The position numbers and the translations under genes are program-made. Source: Alcanivorax sp. DSM 26293 (GTDB lineage Bacteria; Pseudomonadota; Gammaproteobacteria; Pseudomonadales; Alcanivoracaceae). Taken from it: a DNA stretch of 64,000 bases. How positions within the stretch are numbered: the stretch's first letter is position 1; every line of letters starts with the position of its first letter. Under the pieces are notes generated by a model. The model did not search any database. It was not told the DNA's origin and worked only from the letters and a program-made list of their open reading frames with translations. Location: contig NZ_FNUM01000003.1 of NCBI RefSeq assembly GCF_900107995.1, positions 124,001-188,000 on the forward strand, written 5' to 3'. Positions 1 to 7,176 of this stretch are shown here, piece by piece.

Positions 1-1183
1 TGAGTGGCCCGGCCTGATTGACCCAGCGCATGCCGGTATTGCGCAACCAGCGCACCGGCAGGGCCCGCTGCCCGAACAACTGCTGAAACCCGCGCATGGC
101 GTTCTGCATGAGCAGATTCTCGCCACGGCGACGACGCTGGTAACGGGCCAGGGCCGCACTGTCGGCACAGGACCGCCCGCTTTGTGTGGCACGCTCCACC
201 TCTTCTGCCAGCACCGCCGCATCCAGCAGGCCCAGGTTCACGCCCTGTCCGGCCAGCGGATGTATCACATGGGCGGCATCGCCCACCAGTGCCAACCCGG
301 CTGCCACATAGCTGCTGGCATGCCGCTCCTGAATGGGAAACACCGCCCGCTCGCTGAGCAGGGTCACTTCACCCAGCGCCTCGCCCGTGGCCGCCTGCAG
401 TTCGGCCGCAAAATCCGCCGGCGCCGCTTCCCGCAGCCGGGCAATCCGCTCCGGCCAGCCAGACCAGACGATGGAACACTGCCGCTGTTCACCCTGTTGC
501 GGGTCACTGTAAAGCGGCAGCAACGCCAAGGGGCCGGATTCCATGAATACCTGACGGGCACAGGCGTTATGGGGCAAGGCAGTGGCGATGGTCGCCACCA
601 GCGCATGGTGACCGCTGTCACGGGCGCCACCACTGATACCGGCCCAGTCACGGACCCGGGAGCGGGCGCCATCGGCACCCACCAGCAGATCTGCCTGCCA
701 TTGCTCATCGCCCGCACGGACCTGCCAGCGACCCTCTTCACGGCGCGCCCCTTCAACGGCCACCCCACAGCGCCAATGCAGGTTCGGGTAGTCCGCCGCA
801 CGACGGTACAGGGCGGCCGCCAGGTGGCCATTCTCCAGCAACCAGCCCAGGGATTGCGCTCCCACTTCCCGGGCGCGGAACAACACTTCACCGGTGCCAT
901 CCTGATCCCAGACCTGCATGGCGTCGTAGGGCTGCACCCGGCTCATGTCCAGGTACTCCCAGACACCACTGTTCTGCAGCAGCCAGTGACTGGCCTCGGT
1001 GAGCGTGGACACCCGCAACTGGGCCGGGCCGGTCGGCATCACTGGCGCCGGCGCACCATCCAGCACCGTCACGGTCAGCCCCTGCTCCGCCAGCAACACC
1101 GCCAGCAAGCCCCCGGTCATGCCACCGCCGACAATGACGATGTGTTGTTTTTCGCTTGCAGGCGACACGCTATTGGGTTGCAC
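1..1183 (-). CDS. ubiI: UbiI/VisC-like FAD-dependent ubiquinone hydroxylase (3' end cut by window edge)
   Basis: Flavoprotein monooxygenase of the UbiH/COQ6 family, expected to hydroxylate the ring of the ubiquinone precursor. I translated the reverse strand by hand. It starts with a GTG whose complement is at 1181-1183, has a GAGGA Shine-Dalgarno just upstream, and stays open to base 1. Near the N-terminus is the FAD motif VGGGMTGG. Further in are LVGADGARSRVRDW and GDAAHVIHPLAGQGVNLGL, the NADH/FAD motifs of the family. It is the last gene of the pepP-ubiH-ubiI order known in gammaproteobacteria. The GD (not GN) in the second motif and the position after ubiH favour UbiI over UbiH. The C-terminus lies outside the window. 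A heptamer inverted-repeat element separates it from ubiH. Confidence 0.88.
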   Translation of the reverse strand, partial: MQPNSVSPASEKQHIVIVGGGMTGGLLAVLLAEQGLTVTVLDGAPAPVMPTGPAQLRVSTLTEASHWLLQNSGVWEYLDMSRVQPYDAMQVWDQDGTGEVLFRAREVGAQSLGWLLENGHLAAALYRRAADYPNLHWRCGVAVEGARREEGRWQVRAGDEQWQADLLVGADGARSRVRDWAGISGGARDSGHHALVATIATALPHNACARQVFMESGPLALLPLYSDPQQGEQRQCSIVWSGWPERIARLREAAPADFAAELQAATGEALGEVTLLSERAVFPIQERHASSYVAAGLALVGDAAHVIHPLAGQGVNLGLLDAAVLAEEVERATQSGRSCADSAALARYQRRRRGENLLMQNAMRGFQQLFGQRALPVRWLRNTGMRWVNQAGPL

Positions 1184-1212
1184 GCTTTGTCCTCACGTTT
1201 TCAGGTGCTTTG

Positions 1213-1438
1213 AGTTGAAAGTTCAAAGTTTAAAGTTGAAACACGACGCTCGTTTAGTGCCAGCCGAGCGGCGCTTCCCCCGCGTCCATACATGACAGGG
1301 AAAAGATTAAAAGCAAGGTCCAACCTTGGCGCCTCATTGCTACGGTGCATTCTACGGGTCTTGCGGCGCGGCGTTGACGCAAATCGTGTGGCTACAAGTT
1401 TCGCTCGCGTTTCAACTTTAAACTTTGAACTTTCAACT
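1213..1438. repeat. Heptamer-armed inverted-repeat element, copy A
   Basis: Left arm 1213-1242 is four tandem heptamers of the form AGTTNAA. Right arm 1409-1438 is its exact 30-base reverse complement. The interior (about 166 bp) has no convincing gene. It fills nearly all of the spacer between the ubiH stop and the ubiI start. Related copies are at 2689-2838 and 44121-44283. Confidence 0.8.
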
Positions 1439-1442
1439 GCTT

Positions 1443-2624
1443 TCACAAGCCCATGGCCCGCCGCGCAAACCCCTGCCGCAGACCGGGCAGGATATCCATG
1501 GCCACCAGCCCCAGCTGTCGGCTGTGGGCGAACAACGGCTGCTGCACCCGGAACAACTCCGGTACCCAGCGGGAGGCCTGGCTGATCAGGGCCTGGTCCT
1601 GTTCCCGGCGTTGCACGTATTGCTGCAACAGGGACAATTCACCCGGTGCCGGGGCAGCGCCAACGGTGCTGGCCAACTGCACCAGATCGCGCACGGTCAG
1701 GTTGAAACCCTGCCCCGCTACCGGGTGCAAGGTATGGGCGGCATTGCCCACCACCACCCCATAGGGAACCGCCTGGGCACAGGCATGGGTCAGCACCAGC
1801 GGGTAACGCTGGCGTTCGCCGATACCGGTCAGCCGCGGCGCATCCGCCGGGCATTGCTCCTGCAACCGGGCAAGCAATGCCTCGGGCTCCATGGCCATAC
1901 AGGTATCCACCTGATCACGGGGGCCGGTCCAGACCAGGGCAAAACGGCGATCCGGCAGCGGCAACAGGGCCAAAGGCCCATCGTTGAGGAAACGCTCGTA
2001 GGCAATGCCCTGGTGATCGCTGGCCAGGGACAGATTGGCAATCAGGGCATCGTGGCCGGTGTCGCTGCTCCGGGCACTGACCCCCAGCCATTCGCGGGTC
2101 CGTGACCCGGCACCATCAGCGGCGATCAATAACGGCGTGGTCAGGGTGCGGCCGCTTTCCAGGGTGGCCTGGTAGCCATTGTCCAGACGGCGAATGGCGC
2201 TGAGTCGTTCCGGGGCCAACACCTCAATGGCGGCATCCGCATACAGGGCTCGCAACAACACAAACCCCAGCCAACGGTTTTCCACCACCGCCCCCAGCGC
2301 CGGCACGCCCTCTTCGCTGGCGCGCAGACGGGTGATGCCGAGCCGGGAGCGGCGCGAGACATGCACGGTATCGATATGGGCGGCGTGTTCGCGAATGGCC
2401 TCGCCCAATCCCAACGCATCCAGCACCTCCAGGGTGCCTGCGGACAGGGCGGTGCTGCGGGCATCGAAACTGGGCGTCAGCGGCGGTTCATCGGGCAAGG
2501 TCAACGGATGACTTTCCACCAGCGTCACGGCAGCGGCGCAATGATGACGCAACAACAACGCCAGCAACGCCCCGGCCATGCCACCGCCGACGATAACGAT
2601 GGGTTGATTTTCGCTGCTCTCCAT
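1443..2624 (-). CDS. ubiH: UbiH, 2-octaprenyl-6-methoxyphenol hydroxylase
   Basis: FAD-dependent aromatic hydroxylase of ubiquinone synthesis, acting in the Ubi metabolon at the inner membrane. The 393 aa match the family length. The FAD-binding GGGMAG is at residues 13-18, the ADGAGSRTR motif at 169-177, and GNAAHTLHPVAGQG at 293-306. The GNAA variant is characteristic of UbiH. It lies between pepP and ubiI on the same strand. The spacers on both sides are occupied by heptamer-armed inverted repeats, so the operon has been invaded without breaking a gene. The stop codon falls five bases before the right arm of copy A. Confidence 0.93.
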   Translation of the reverse strand: MESSENQPIVIVGGGMAGALLALLLRHHCAAAVTLVESHPLTLPDEPPLTPSFDARSTALSAGTLEVLDALGLGEAIREHAAHIDTVHVSRRSRLGITRLRASEEGVPALGAVVENRWLGFVLLRALYADAAIEVLAPERLSAIRRLDNGYQATLESGRTLTTPLLIAADGAGSRTREWLGVSARSSDTGHDALIANLSLASDHQGIAYERFLNDGPLALLPLPDRRFALVWTGPRDQVDTCMAMEPEALLARLQEQCPADAPRLTGIGERQRYPLVLTHACAQAVPYGVVVGNAAHTLHPVAGQGFNLTVRDLVQLASTVGAAPAPGELSLLQQYVQRREQDQALISQASRWVPELFRVQQPLFAHSRQLGLVAMDILPGLRQGFARRAMGL

Positions 2625-2688
2625 ACGCCCTATCCGTAGGGCGGAAATTCCTGCAAGGAATCTCCGCCATCAATGCCCCAACCCTTTT

Positions 2689-2838
2689 AGTTGAAAGTTA
2701 AAAGTTCAAAGTTGAAAAGCGCGAACCAGGGTTTTATGGGCCCGAAGTCAGTACCCGCGCACCAGCGCGGAGTGCCAATCGCCAGACACAACACAAAGAT
2801 GTCCTCGCGTTTTAACTTTCAACTTTAAACTTTCAACT
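2689..2838. repeat. Heptamer-armed inverted-repeat element, copy B
   Basis: The left arm (2689 to about 2722) and right arm (about 2807 to 2838) are built from the same AGTT(N)AA-type heptamers as copy A, but the arms have diverged and pair imperfectly. The element lies between the pepP stop and the ubiH start. The pepP stop codon TGA is made from the first heptamer of the right arm, read on the reverse strand. Confidence 0.7.
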
Positions 2839-4149
2839 GCCTTTCATGATCTTTTCAATATCCGCCACTTCCTTGGGCACCTCGTGGGTCAGCACATCAC
2901 AGCCGTCCCGGGTTACCACCACATCGTCCTCAATGCGGATCCCGATGCCTCGCCACTGCTCGTCCACGCTGTCGTCGTCCGGCGCCACATAGAGTCCCGG
3001 TTCCACGGTCAGTGCCATTCCCGGCTCCAGTTGCCGCCACTGGTCCTGCACCCGATAGTCGCCCACATCATGCACATCCAGACCCAGCCAGTGACCGGTG
3101 CGATGCATGAAGAAACGCCGGTAGCCTTCGGTTTCCACCAGCTCGTTGAACTCCCCCTTGAGCAGGCCCAGATCCAGCAACCCCTGGGTGAGGATATGCA
3201 CCACTTTTTCGTGGGGCACATTCCAGTGATTATCCGGATGGGTGGCCGCGATGGCGGCGTGCTGACTGGCCAGAACCAGTTCGTAAAGGGCCTGCTGGGG
3301 CTTGCTGAATGTGCCATTCACCGGGAAGGTACGGGTAATGTCCGAGGCATAGTGTTCCAGCTCGCAACCGGCATCCACCAGCACCAGGTCGCCGTCTTTC
3401 AGTTTCTGGCTGTTTTCGATGTAGTGCAGGATGCAACCGTTGGCGCCGCCACCGACAATGCTCGGGTAGGCCGGGCTACGCGAGCCGTTGCGCATGAACT
3501 CGTGGATATATTCCGCTTCCAGCTGGTACTCCATCATGCCCGGCTTCACCGTCTGCATGGCCCGCACATGGGCGCCGGCAGAAATACTGGCAGCGCGGCG
3601 CATCAACTTGATTTCGGCAGCGCTCTTGAACAGACGCATGTCGTGAAGATGGTGTGCCAGGGCAACGAATTCCCCGGGCGGCTGGGCACCGGAGCGGACC
3701 CGCTCACGGATACTGTTGACCCAGCCCATCAGACGGCGATCGAATTCCGCATCGTGACCTAGGTCGTAATAGACCCGCTCACGGCCCTCGATCAAGCCCG
3801 GCAGGATCTCGTCGATATCACCGATGGGGAACGCATCATCCGCATCAAAATCCGTCACGGCCCCATCGGGGCCGGCCCGGTAGCCGTTCCAGATTTCCAT
3901 GGCGCGGTCGCGCTCGCGGCAGAACAGCACATACTCGCCGTGCCCCCGGCCCGGCAACAGCACCATGATCGCCTCCGGTTCACCAAACCCGGTCAGGTAC
4001 CAGAAGTCACTGTTCTGCCGATAGGGGTATTCCACATCCCGGTTACGGGTGCGTTCCGGGGCCGCCGGCAGGATGGCAATGCTGTTGGGCCCCATGATGC
4101 CCATCAGTTCCTGGCGGCGACGGGCGAATTCCTGGCGGTTGATACTCAA
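2833..4149 (-). CDS. pepP: Xaa-Pro aminopeptidase (aminopeptidase P)
   Basis: Dinuclear-metal (Mn-type) exopeptidase that removes an N-terminal residue preceding proline; cytoplasmic. The 438 aa are close to E. coli PepP. The N-terminal creatinase-like domain is followed by the pita-bread domain, with metal ligands visible in DAGCEL, SDITRTFPVNG, HRTGHWLGLDVHDVGDY, TVEPGLYV and IRIEDDVVVT. It lies upstream of ubiH and downstream of a UPF0149 gene, the conserved gammaproteobacterial order, with 35 bp between the two. A good Shine-Dalgarno (AAGGAGAG) precedes the start. The last two codons and the stop overlap the heptamer repeat of copy B. Confidence 0.95.
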   Translation of the reverse strand: MSINRQEFARRRQELMGIMGPNSIAILPAAPERTRNRDVEYPYRQNSDFWYLTGFGEPEAIMVLLPGRGHGEYVLFCRERDRAMEIWNGYRAGPDGAVTDFDADDAFPIGDIDEILPGLIEGRERVYYDLGHDAEFDRRLMGWVNSIRERVRSGAQPPGEFVALAHHLHDMRLFKSAAEIKLMRRAASISAGAHVRAMQTVKPGMMEYQLEAEYIHEFMRNGSRSPAYPSIVGGGANGCILHYIENSQKLKDGDLVLVDAGCELEHYASDITRTFPVNGTFSKPQQALYELVLASQHAAIAATHPDNHWNVPHEKVVHILTQGLLDLGLLKGEFNELVETEGYRRFFMHRTGHWLGLDVHDVGDYRVQDQWRQLEPGMALTVEPGLYVAPDDDSVDEQWRGIGIRIEDDVVVTRDGCDVLTHEVPKEVADIEKIMKGS

Positions 4150-4184
4150 GAGCTCTCCTTAATGTGGCGGCGCTAACAGCGTAA

Positions 4185-4769
4185 TCAGTGTCGGGTCGGT
4201 GGCGTCTGCGGTGCCGGTGCCGGCTTGCCCTGATGGCGCATGACCAGCTCAGTGTAAATCATCAGCGCCGCCATCCGGCAGTGCTCGGCCACCTGCTCGA
4301 ACATGTCTTCCTCTTCATCGCCGTCGTTTTCCGGGGTCGCCACCTGGCTGATCGCTGCCAGGTCGGAGAGAGCTTCCTGGATGCCCGGTGACAGATCCTT
4401 GTCGTGGGTATTGGCAGACCCGGTGCCGAACCCCACCAGAAAGCCCTCGCACCACTGGGCCACCGCCGCTACCCGCAGGCCCAGCTCCTCTTCATCCCCG
4501 GGCAGCAACAGGGCCAGGTCCAGCCCAGTGCCCTGAAACCCGTCGTGAAGCTGATCTCGCAATGTAAGCAGTGCCGCCGAGAGGGCACCGTCAAAGCCGC
4601 CATCAATATCCGCATGGGCCGCCAGCACACCAAGCACTTCCTGGTCCTGGCCACCATGGCCGGTGGCCAACAGCCCCGCCAGCACGCCTTGCAATTCACT
4701 GGGAGAGTGGGCCACGCCGGCTGCCGCCAGCCCCTGGGCCAGGACTTCAAAATCGATCAGGTTGGACAT
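4185..4769 (-). CDS. UPF0149 family protein (YgfB-like)
   Basis: Cytoplasmic protein of the YgfB/YecA (UPF0149) family. The 194 aa match the YgfB length, and the protein is acidic and largely helical. The recognisable pattern is WCEGFLVGFG in the centre and a C-terminal half rich in E/D, with HCRMAALMIYTE near the end. It is the first gene of the minus-strand unit leading into pepP, ubiH and ubiI. It has no metal-binding SEC-C tail, unlike YecA. In Pseudomonas a YgfB homologue modulates ampicillin-resistance gene expression; whether that role applies here is unknown. Confidence 0.85.
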   Translation of the reverse strand: MSNLIDFEVLAQGLAAAGVAHSPSELQGVLAGLLATGHGGQDQEVLGVLAAHADIDGGFDGALSAALLTLRDQLHDGFQGTGLDLALLLPGDEEELGLRVAAVAQWCEGFLVGFGTGSANTHDKDLSPGIQEALSDLAAISQVATPENDGDEEEDMFEQVAEHCRMAALMIYTELVMRHQGKPAPAPQTPPTRH

Positions 4770-5018
4770 GCATCTATCCGTTTTTCGGGGAATTGGAGGT
4801 TATGCTCAGGCAGCCTGTGAATAATGTGCGCTAAGTGGCTACCACTATTGAATTTCGTTGACCCTTGCAAACCCCACACCTATAGTTGAAACAACCTCTA
4901 ATCCGGGTGGGAATGCCATTGCCGGAAAATACCGGCAGGGTGAGGGCCAATCACTGGCTCCATGGGAACGCCGGGCCGCGAAAGGCCCACACCTTAGGCG
5001 AACAGCGTACATTTTGCC

Positions 5019-5231
5019 ATGACGACGGAACAACAACTACGGCAACTGGAAGCCCGCGTCGATGACCTGCTGCGCATCAGTGCGCGCCTGCGTCAGGAAA
5101 ACCAGTCCTTGCATGAGCGCGAGGCCAAGCTGGTGGAGGAACGGGCACAGCTGCTGAAAAAAAACGATGTGGCTCGCAACAAGGTCGAAGCCATTATTTC
5201 TCGTCTGAAATCCCTGGAGCAGGAGTCCTGA
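5019..5231 (+). CDS. Small coiled-coil protein, ZapB-like (TIGR02449 type)
   Basis: A 70-aa protein, almost entirely one predicted coiled coil. Leucines and charged residues keep a heptad spacing from residue 6 to the end, and LRQENQ sits in the middle. Proteins of this size lie directly upstream of zapA in Pseudomonas and relatives, and are treated as ZapB-like factors that bundle the Z-ring. It diverges from the UPF0149 gene across a 249-bp spacer and is followed by zapA after about 50 bp, so both are probably co-transcribed. The division role rests on context and architecture, not on sequence identity to E. coli ZapB. Confidence 0.8.
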   Translation: MTTEQQLRQLEARVDDLLRISARLRQENQSLHEREAKLVEERAQLLKKNDVARNKVEAIISRLKSLEQES

Positions 5232-5282
5232 GCGTGGCATCCTGCCTGACACTGATCCACAGCCAATGCGGTGCCCTCGGCC

Positions 5283-5594
5283 ATGTCTAACGAAAACTCC
5301 CTGGTGATTCATCTACTGGACAAGGAGTATCGCGTCGCCTGCCCGTCCGGTGAACAGGACAATTTGCTGGCCGCCGCCCGCTATCTGGACAAGCAATTGC
5401 GGGAAGTCCGTGACGCCAATGTGATCGGCCTGGAACGCATTGCCATCATGACAGCTCTGAACATGAGCCACGAACTGCTCAACGCCCGCAAGGCGGTGTC
5501 CGAGGACTCCGACAGCGAAGCCCGGGTCCAGGCCCTGCTCAGCCGCCTGGAAGACGAAATCCAGGCCTTCGAAGACGCCCGCCGGAAGCTTTAA
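5283..5594 (+). CDS. zapA: Cell division protein ZapA
   Basis: Promotes FtsZ protofilament bundling at the division site. The 103-aa product begins MSNENSLVIHLLDKEY. It has the ZapA pattern of a short beta domain, then CPSGEQDNLLAAARYLD and a long C-terminal helix with IGLERIAIMTALNMSHELL. I chose the ATG at 5283 over one at 5271 because ZapA proteins begin close to this beta strand; no strong Shine-Dalgarno decides it. It follows the ZapB-like gene and precedes 6S RNA and fau, an arrangement conserved in gammaproteobacteria. Confidence 0.92.
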   Translation: MSNENSLVIHLLDKEYRVACPSGEQDNLLAAARYLDKQLREVRDANVIGLERIAIMTALNMSHELLNARKAVSEDSDSEARVQALLSRLEDEIQAFEDARRKL

Positions 5595-5620
5595 TACACA
5601 CTTCACTTTCTACAAGGCTC

Positions 5621-5846
5621 CTGTAGGAACCGAGCGTAGCGAAGGTAACAGCCGCAGGCTGGCCCGAAGGGTGAGCGAAGCGAATAACACCTCTCGAGGT
5701 GCGAACCCGAGCCCAAGCGAGGGAAGGGGCCCGACCAACCCGCTCTCCTTTCTGGAAAGACCTGTCGATCCCCGGCATCCCTGATCGCCCTGCGGGCGAT
5801 TTCCACGCTGACGCGTGGTTCGTCCCCTGGAAGGGAACTCCTACAG
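5621..5846. repeat. Large composite palindromic repeat (TGTAGGA type), copy 1
   Basis: Begins CTGTAGGAACC and ends GGAACTCCTACAG. It is the reverse complement, with divergence, of the element at 27868-28092. Shared blocks include the segment with CGAAGCGAATAA, the CTGATCGCCC block and GTCCCCTGGAAGGGAA. It fills most of the 330-bp gap between zapA and 6S RNA and encodes no convincing protein. Confidence 0.75.
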
Positions 5847-5889
5847 CGACTCCGAGTAAAGGCCAACGAAATCCCTTTCCTGTCAAGTC

Positions 5890-5919
5890 CTGACCTGTCC
5901 CCGACACCCCTGTTATACT
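5890..5919 (+). promoter_or_regulatory. Putative sigma-70 promoter of 6S RNA
   Basis: TATACT at 5914-5919 is a good -10 hexamer. CTGACC at 5890-5895 is a weak -35 with an 18-bp spacer. Predicted transcription start is near 5925, which matches the start of the 6S terminal stem. Confidence 0.55.
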
Positions 5920-5924
5920 GCACG

Positions 5925-6115
5925 CGAGTGTTTCCTGGCCCGTTCGCCAGAGGGTCATGTCCCCGAGCCGATAATGTAATACCCGGGGGCAAACATTACC
6001 TTGCCTGTGTGCATGTCCGCCCATTGAGCGGAAAGCCTGAAGGTGGGGTTGCTGCCTCCACCTTGAACCTACGGTTCAAGGGTCAAGCCCGCAGCGGCGG
6101 ACCGGGAAGCACCCT
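5925..6115 (+). ncRNA. ssrS: 6S RNA
   Basis: Global RNA that binds sigma-70 RNA polymerase in stationary phase. It lies between zapA and fau, the standard place. The block GGTCATGTCCCCGAGCCGAT, strongly conserved in pseudomonad-type 6S RNAs, is at about 5954-5973. The closing stem is clear: GTGTTTCCTGG at about 5928-5940 pairs without a break (including G-U pairs) with CCGGGAAGCAC at about 6101-6112. A CTTGAACCT / GGTTCAAG hairpin lies near 6062-6081. Length is about 190 nt, as expected. Exact ends are estimated from the terminal stem. Confidence 0.9.
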
Positions 6116-6127
6116 TTCTTTTTCCTC

Positions 6128-6153
6128 CCGGAGCGATGATATCAACGCTCCGG
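6128..6153 (+). terminator. Perfect 8-bp hairpin between 6S RNA and fau
   Basis: CCGGAGCG (6128-6135) pairs with CGCTCCGG (6146-6153) around a 10-nt loop. There is no T-run after it, so it may be a processing or pausing structure rather than an intrinsic terminator. Confidence 0.4.
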
Positions 6154-6171
6154 ACAGATTCCGGCCAGCCC

Positions 6172-6753
6172 ATGACCGCAGCCTTGCGGCGGCAACTGCG
6201 CCGCCAGTTTCGACAACAACGCCGCTCCCTGACTGCGGGGCAACGCCGTCGGGCCAGCCACCGTTTCGGCGCCAGGCTGGATCAGGCCCTGAGCCATCGC
6301 CCTGCCCGCCATCTGGCGCTGTATCTGGCCAACGACGGCGAGCTGGATCTGCGACCTGCTCTCGGCCACAGCCGCTTCCAACTGGCCACCACCTATCTGC
6401 CCCGCCTGGACCCGATCCGCCGCGGCCATCTGCAGTTTCGCCTCTGGCAGCGCCACCATCCCATGCGCCCCAACCATTACGGTATCGCTGAACCGGCACA
6501 CTATTATCGCGGGCGAGCCCTGTGGGCACTGGATGTGATTCTGTTGCCGGCGGTGGCGTTTGACGCTTGCGGCTATCGGCTGGGTATGGGGGGAGGGTAT
6601 TACGATCGCACCCTGGCGGATCTGCAACGCAGACCGAGGCGGCCCAGGCTGGTGGCTGTGGGCTATGATTTTCAGAAGGTGGGCGAAGGGACCCTACCGG
6701 TGGCCCCGTGGGACCAACCGGTAGATCTGACGGTTACTGCTGGATGTGACTGA
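6172..6753 (+). CDS. fau: 5-formyltetrahydrofolate cyclo-ligase
   Basis: ATP-dependent conversion of 5-formyl-THF to 5,10-methenyl-THF in one-carbon metabolism; cytoplasmic. The 193 aa have the basic N-terminal helix (LRRQLRRQFRQQRR) and the family signature ending in GYRLGMGGGYYDRTL, with VGYDFQKV near the C-terminus. The ATG at 6172 aligns with the usual start just before the basic helix. An in-frame ATG at 6136 lies inside a hairpin and is less likely. It is linked to 6S RNA as in most gammaproteobacteria (ssrS-ygfA). Its last 20 bp overlap a small convergent gene on the other strand. Confidence 0.92.
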   Translation: MTAALRRQLRRQFRQQRRSLTAGQRRRASHRFGARLDQALSHRPARHLALYLANDGELDLRPALGHSRFQLATTYLPRLDPIRRGHLQFRLWQRHHPMRPNHYGIAEPAHYYRGRALWALDVILLPAVAFDACGYRLGMGGGYYDRTLADLQRRPRRPRLVAVGYDFQKVGEGTLPVAPWDQPVDLTVTAGCD

Positions 6754-6883
6754 CAACAACACCGGCGCTATCTGCGTAACGTTGGTAATCGTTTTCATTG
6801 CCGCCGTGGGTAAGGCTGCTGATCAGCACCCCCAACCCGAATATCACAGCCAGTAGCACCAGGGCGTCCGGCTTCTTTTTCAT
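6734..6883 (-). CDS. Unrecognised 49-aa single-pass membrane peptide
   Basis: Found by hand on the reverse strand. ATG at 6883 with GGGGA seven bases upstream, stop TAA at 6734. The product starts with a positive MKKKPD, followed by one hydrophobic segment (about residues 7-23, rich in L, V, G). A short polar tail contains NENDYQRYADSAG. The good Shine-Dalgarno, the positive-inside N-terminus and the clean membrane helix support a real gene. It overlaps the 3' end of fau convergently by 20 bp. I recognise no family. The AT-rich 290 bp upstream could hold its promoter. Confidence 0.65.
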   Translation of the reverse strand: MKKKPDALVLLAVIFGLGVLISSLTHGGNENDYQRYADSAGVVVSHIQQ

Positions 6884-7176
6884 TGTTTCTATCCCCAAAA
6901 AGCGGTACAGCAAAATAAAAAGTGACCCAAAAGTCGTAACAAGAGTGTCACTTTAAACCTATTACGAAATGTAAAATGCCAACCGGGTCAAAATTTGATC
7001 ACTTTAAGGTGCAAAGTCAAGCAGTTAGCCGGTCTTGCTGACGTTTCTTAACAAAAACCCTCGTTAAGTGACGTCTGCAAGCCGCTTTAAATGCAATTAT
7101 TAGTTATGCAACCAGGAAGTCGTGACTCACGGGACATCAACAGGGACTGACAGGTCTGTCGCCATTTAGTTCAGGA

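Noticed and set aside
182-1213. 343-aa plus-strand frame
   Set aside because: Shadow of the partial ubiI-like gene on the other strand, which shows FAD motifs.
1213-2838. CRISPR or tandem satellite
   Set aside because: Repeats are inverted arms of 7-mers without regular unique spacers.
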